The notes below the pieces were generated by a model. The model was not told the DNA's origin. It saw only the letters and a program-made list of their open reading frames with translations, and ran no database searches. Below are positions 61,179-64,000 of a DNA stretch of 64,000 nt, one piece after another; positions within the stretch are counted from its first letter, which is position 1; each line of letters starts with the position of its first letter. The stretch comes from Anaeramoeba ignava (Eukaryota > Metamonada > Anaeramoebidae): positions 259,001-323,000 of the forward strand of contig JAPDFW010000068.1 of NCBI GenBank assembly GCA_028826165.1, in the 5' to 3' direction. The translations under genes were made by a program, and so were the position numbers.

Positions 61179-63513
61179 ATGAATAAATCATCTCAATTTC
61201 AAAATGAAAATGAAAATCAAAATCAAAATGAAAATCAAAATGAAAATCAAAATGAAAATCAATTTGAAAATGAAAATCAAAATCAATTTGAAAATCAAAA
61301 TCAAAATCAATTTCAAAATGAAAATGAAAATCAAAATCAAAATCAAAATAAAAATCAAAATGAAAATCAAAATCAAAATCAAAATCAAAATCAAAATCAA
61401 AATCAAAATCAAAATCAATTTCAAAATGAAAATGAAAATCAAAATCAAAATGAAAATGAAAATCAAAATCAAAATCAAAATGAAAATCAAAATCAAAATC
61501 AAAATCAAAACCAAAATGAAAATGAAAATGAAAATCAATTTGAAAATCAAAATCAAAATCAAAATGAAAATGAAAATGAAAATGTTGAAAAAAATAGATT
61601 AGAAATGGAACAAACAATTTTACAAAATTTTGTAAATAAAACTTCAAATATAGATGAAAGTAAATTATTTATTATTCATTATTTATTTCAATAAAAAAAA
61701 TAAATCAAATATTAAAATTGTAAATTAAAAAATTATATTTTTTCTTTTATAAAAAATTTTAATTGAAAAAAAACAAACAAACAAATTAAAAGAATCAATT
61801 GAAGAAATAATTAAATTGATGGAAAAATATCCAAATAATGAAAATATTCAAGAAAAAGGATTTATTATTTTACAAAAATTTATACAAGAAAAAAATCAAG
61901 GTAAAAATTATTAATTTCTTTTTTTTTTAAACAAATTTAAACAAAATCTAAACAAAATCTAAATAAATCTAAAGAAAATCGAGATAAAATGAGAGAATTA
62001 AAAGGAATTGAAGCAATTATTAAATTAATGATTAATATCCCAAATAATGAAGATATCGAAAATAATGATGAATATAAAGAATTAATGAATACTGCTTTTC
62101 AAGATCAACGTAATAATAATAATAATAATAACAATAATAACAATAACAATAATGAAAAGAAGATTCAAATTAAATCCAAAATTAAAAAGAAATAAAAACT
62201 CCAAAAGGAATTGAAACAATTATTAAATTAATGAATAATTTCCCAAATAATGAAAATATTCAAGAAAATGGATTTGAAATTTTAGCAGATACTTCTTTTG
62301 ATAATAAAAGTAAATTCAACCCAAAAATTTAATAATTTTTATAATCCAAAAAATAAATATTAAAAAATCAAAATAAAGAAAATCAAAATGAAATAAGAAT
62401 TTTAAAAGGAATTGAAACAATTATTAAATCAATGAATAATTTTCCAAATAATGAAAATATTCAAGAAAAAGGATGTGGAGCTTTATGGAATATTTCTAAT
62501 GATAATAAAAGTAAATTCAATCCAAAAATTTAATAATTTTTATAATCCAAAAAATATTAAAAAATCAAAATAAAGAAAATCAAAATGAAATAAGAATTTT
62601 AAAAGGAATTGAATCAATTATTAAATTAATGAATAATTTCCCAAATAATGAAGATATTCAAGAAAATGGATGTGGAGCTTTATGGAGTATTTCTAATGAT
62701 AATCAAAGTAAATCCAAAAATTTAATAACTTTAAAATCCAAAAAATAAATATTAAAAAATCAAAATAAAGAAAATCAAAATGAAATAAGAATTTTAAAAG
62801 GAATTGAAACAATTATTAAATCAATGAACAATTTCCCAAATAATGAAAATATTCAAGAAAATGGATGTGGAGCTTTATGGAGTATTTCTAATGATAATAA
62901 AAGTAAATTAAATTCAAAAATTTAATAATTTTTATAATCCAAAAAATAAATATTAAAAAATCAAAATAAAAAGAAAATCAAAATGAAATAAGAATTTTAA
63001 AAGGAATTGAAACAATTATTAAATCAATGAATAATTTCCCAAATAATGAAGATATTCAATATCAAGGATGTGGAGCTTTATGGAATATTTCTAATGATAA
63101 TCAAAGTAAATCCAATCCAAAAATTTAATAACTTTAAAATCCAAAAAATAAATATTAAAAAATCAAAATAAAAAGAAAATCAAAATGAAATAAGAATTTT
63201 AAAAGGAATTGAATCAATTATTAAATCAATGAATAATTTCCCAAATAATGAAAATATTCAAGAAAATGGATGTGAAGCTTTATTAAGTATTTCTAATGAT
63301 AATAAAAGTAAAAAATTAAAATCAAAAAATCCAAAAATTAAATTAAATTTAAATTAATTTAAATAAAACTCTTTCTTCTTTTAAAAAAAAAATAAAGAAA
63401 ACCAAGAAATAATCAAAACATTAAATGGAATCAATATTATTAAAAAAGCAATAGAAAATTTTCTTGATAATGAAAATATTCAAGAAAAAATAAATTTTAT
63501 AGATGAAATTTAA
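61179..63513 (+). CDS. Armadillo-repeat protein with N/Q/E-rich head, built from duplicated exons
   Basis: Ten exons join in phase 1 throughout: 61179-61659, 61793-61900, 61975-62109, 62190-62309, 62379-62510, 62576-62707, 62771-62902, 62974-63105, 63176-63307 and 63398-63513, giving 539 residues. The head is about 130 residues of N, Q and E. Every later exon encodes one ARM-type repeat. Five exons are exactly 132 bp with the core KGIETIIKSMNNFPNNENIQ followed by GCGALWNISNDN, a pattern found in protist ARM proteins. Introns are 65-82 bp with GTAAAT donors and AAAG acceptors. The last exon ends EKINFIDEI. An ARM solenoid binds proteins; the partner is unknown. Confidence 0.85.
62190..63307 (+). 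repeat. Tandem exon-intron duplication, about 200-bp unit, six copies
   Basis: GGAATTGAA begins the core of each unit near 62208, 62408, 62606, 62799, 63003 and 63205. Exons are 120 or 132 bp and the intervening introns, such as GTAAATTCAATCCAAAAATT to TAAAG, are themselves nearly identical. Confidence 0.9.
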
Positions 63514-63731
63514 AAAAAAACCAAAATTTGGAATTTGGAATTTTGATTTGAATTTGGAATTTGATTTGGAATTTGAATTTGGAATTTGGAATTTGATTTG
63601 GAATTTGATTTGATTTGAATTTGAAATTTGAATTTGAATTTGGAATTTGGAATTTGGAATTTTGAATTTGGAATTTGGAATTTGATTTGAATTTGGAATT
63701 TGAATTTGGAATTTGAATTTGATTTTCATTT
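63514..63731. repeat. (GGAATTTGAATTT)n minisatellite
   Basis: About 190 bp of TTGGAATTTGAATTTGGAATT units in the convergent spacer. The minus-strand open frame here (Asn-Ser-Lys-Phe strings) is repeat-derived. Confidence 0.85.
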
Positions 63732-64000
63732 TTATTTTAACTTTTTTAAAAATAAATCAATTATTGAATTTTGATTTAATTGATAAAAATCTTTTAAATC
63801 TTTAAATTCTTCAATATTATAATTTTGATTATTATTTTGATGATTATTTCCTTTTCTTTCTTTATAAAATTTATCATGATAAAGAAAATAAATTAATTGT
63901 TGAATTGTTTCAAATGATTTTCTTGAATAATCATGAACTTGATTTGAAGAATCTTGAACACTTAAAAACATTCCTTTGAATAATTCACTTCTTATTATCA
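63732..64000 (-). CDS. C-terminal part of a BTB-family protein, 5' end outside window
   Basis: The frame is open from the right edge to the stop at 63732-63734. It reads IIRSELFKGMFLSVQDSSNQ, then HDYSRKSFETIQQLIYFLYHD, an Asn-rich patch, and FYQLNQNSIIDLFLKKLK. This matches residue by residue the BTB end of the RCC1-BTB protein (RSELYRGMFLSV..SNKV.DYS; YFQLNQTNPNLFDLLI). Whether RCC1 or ankyrin repeats precede it is not visible. Confidence 0.8.
   Translation of the reverse strand, partial: IIRSELFKGMFLSVQDSSNQVHDYSRKSFETIQQLIYFLYHDKFYKERKGNNHQNNNQNYNIEEFKDLKDFYQLNQNSIIDLFLKKLK

Noticed and set aside
61156-61647. Minus-strand Asp/Phe/His frame
   Set aside because: Antisense of the N/Q/E-rich head of the armadillo gene.
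50026-61700. Reading the N/Q-rich tracts as prion-like functional domains
   Set aside because: The same hexamers occur in noncoding DNA, so composition alone does not support a function.
1-64000. tRNA, rRNA or other structured RNA genes
   Set aside because: No tRNA-like A and B boxes or rRNA-like conserved stretches were noticed by eye; a covariance-model search was not possible, so small RNAs cannot be excluded.

Overview
The window is nuclear DNA of a very AT-rich, intron-containing microbial eukaryote. GT-AG introns of about 50-90 bp sit beside introns of 0.3-1.8 kb filled with short tandem repeats. The gene content is that of an amoeboid protist: ESCRT-III VPS24, Tom40, eIF2-alpha, a Box C/D snoRNP HIT-finger protein, an RGS-RhoGEF-PH-MORN signalling protein, RCC1-BTB, ankyrin-BTB and BTB-TLD proteins, a calponin-homology/Fn3 cytoskeletal protein and N/Q/E-rich tracts. 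This mix resembles Anaeramoeba-type metamonads; that assignment is inference from gene style, not a search. The standard code fits, with TAA as the usual stop.

Layout. 1-3678 (+): decayed DNA transposon with a transposase-like domain and a Ulp1-type protease. 3913-5371 (-): VIT/VWA protein broken by frameshifts. 5555-8290 (-): Tom40, three exons. 8340-10580: satellite of about 150 bp, roughly 14 copies. 10683-11991 (+): VPS24/CHMP3. 12334-22858 (-): one very large gene model with two CH domains, about 19 Fn3 repeats, a GAR-like domain and a K/S-rich tail. 23604-28388 (-): two BTB-TLD paralogues flanking a GT61-type glycosyltransferase. 28488-30453 (+): TPR protein. 30621-35353 (+): secreted or surface protein with Fn3 domains. 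36230-41760: decayed, unidentified coding sequence and a satellite. 41934-44655 (-): ankyrin-BTB protein. 45018-47652 (-): eIF2-alpha. 47720-49830: satellite. 50026-54170 (+): RGS-DH-PH-MORN protein. 54892-56712 (+): right-handed beta-helix protein. 57663-59040 (-): BCD1/ZNHIT6. 59147-60994 (+): RCC1-BTB. 61179-63513 (+): armadillo-repeat protein built from duplicated exons. 63732-64000 (-): 3' end of another BTB protein.

Three patterns cut across the genes. Nearly every start codon is preceded on the coding strand by a TTTTTCATTTTTT-like element. Long introns and spacers each carry their own tandem-repeat unit, and one unit recurs in introns of three unrelated genes in both orientations. Many otherwise well-conserved genes carry single-base indels, largely in A/T runs. 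These may be assembly errors or real decay, and the sequence alone cannot decide.
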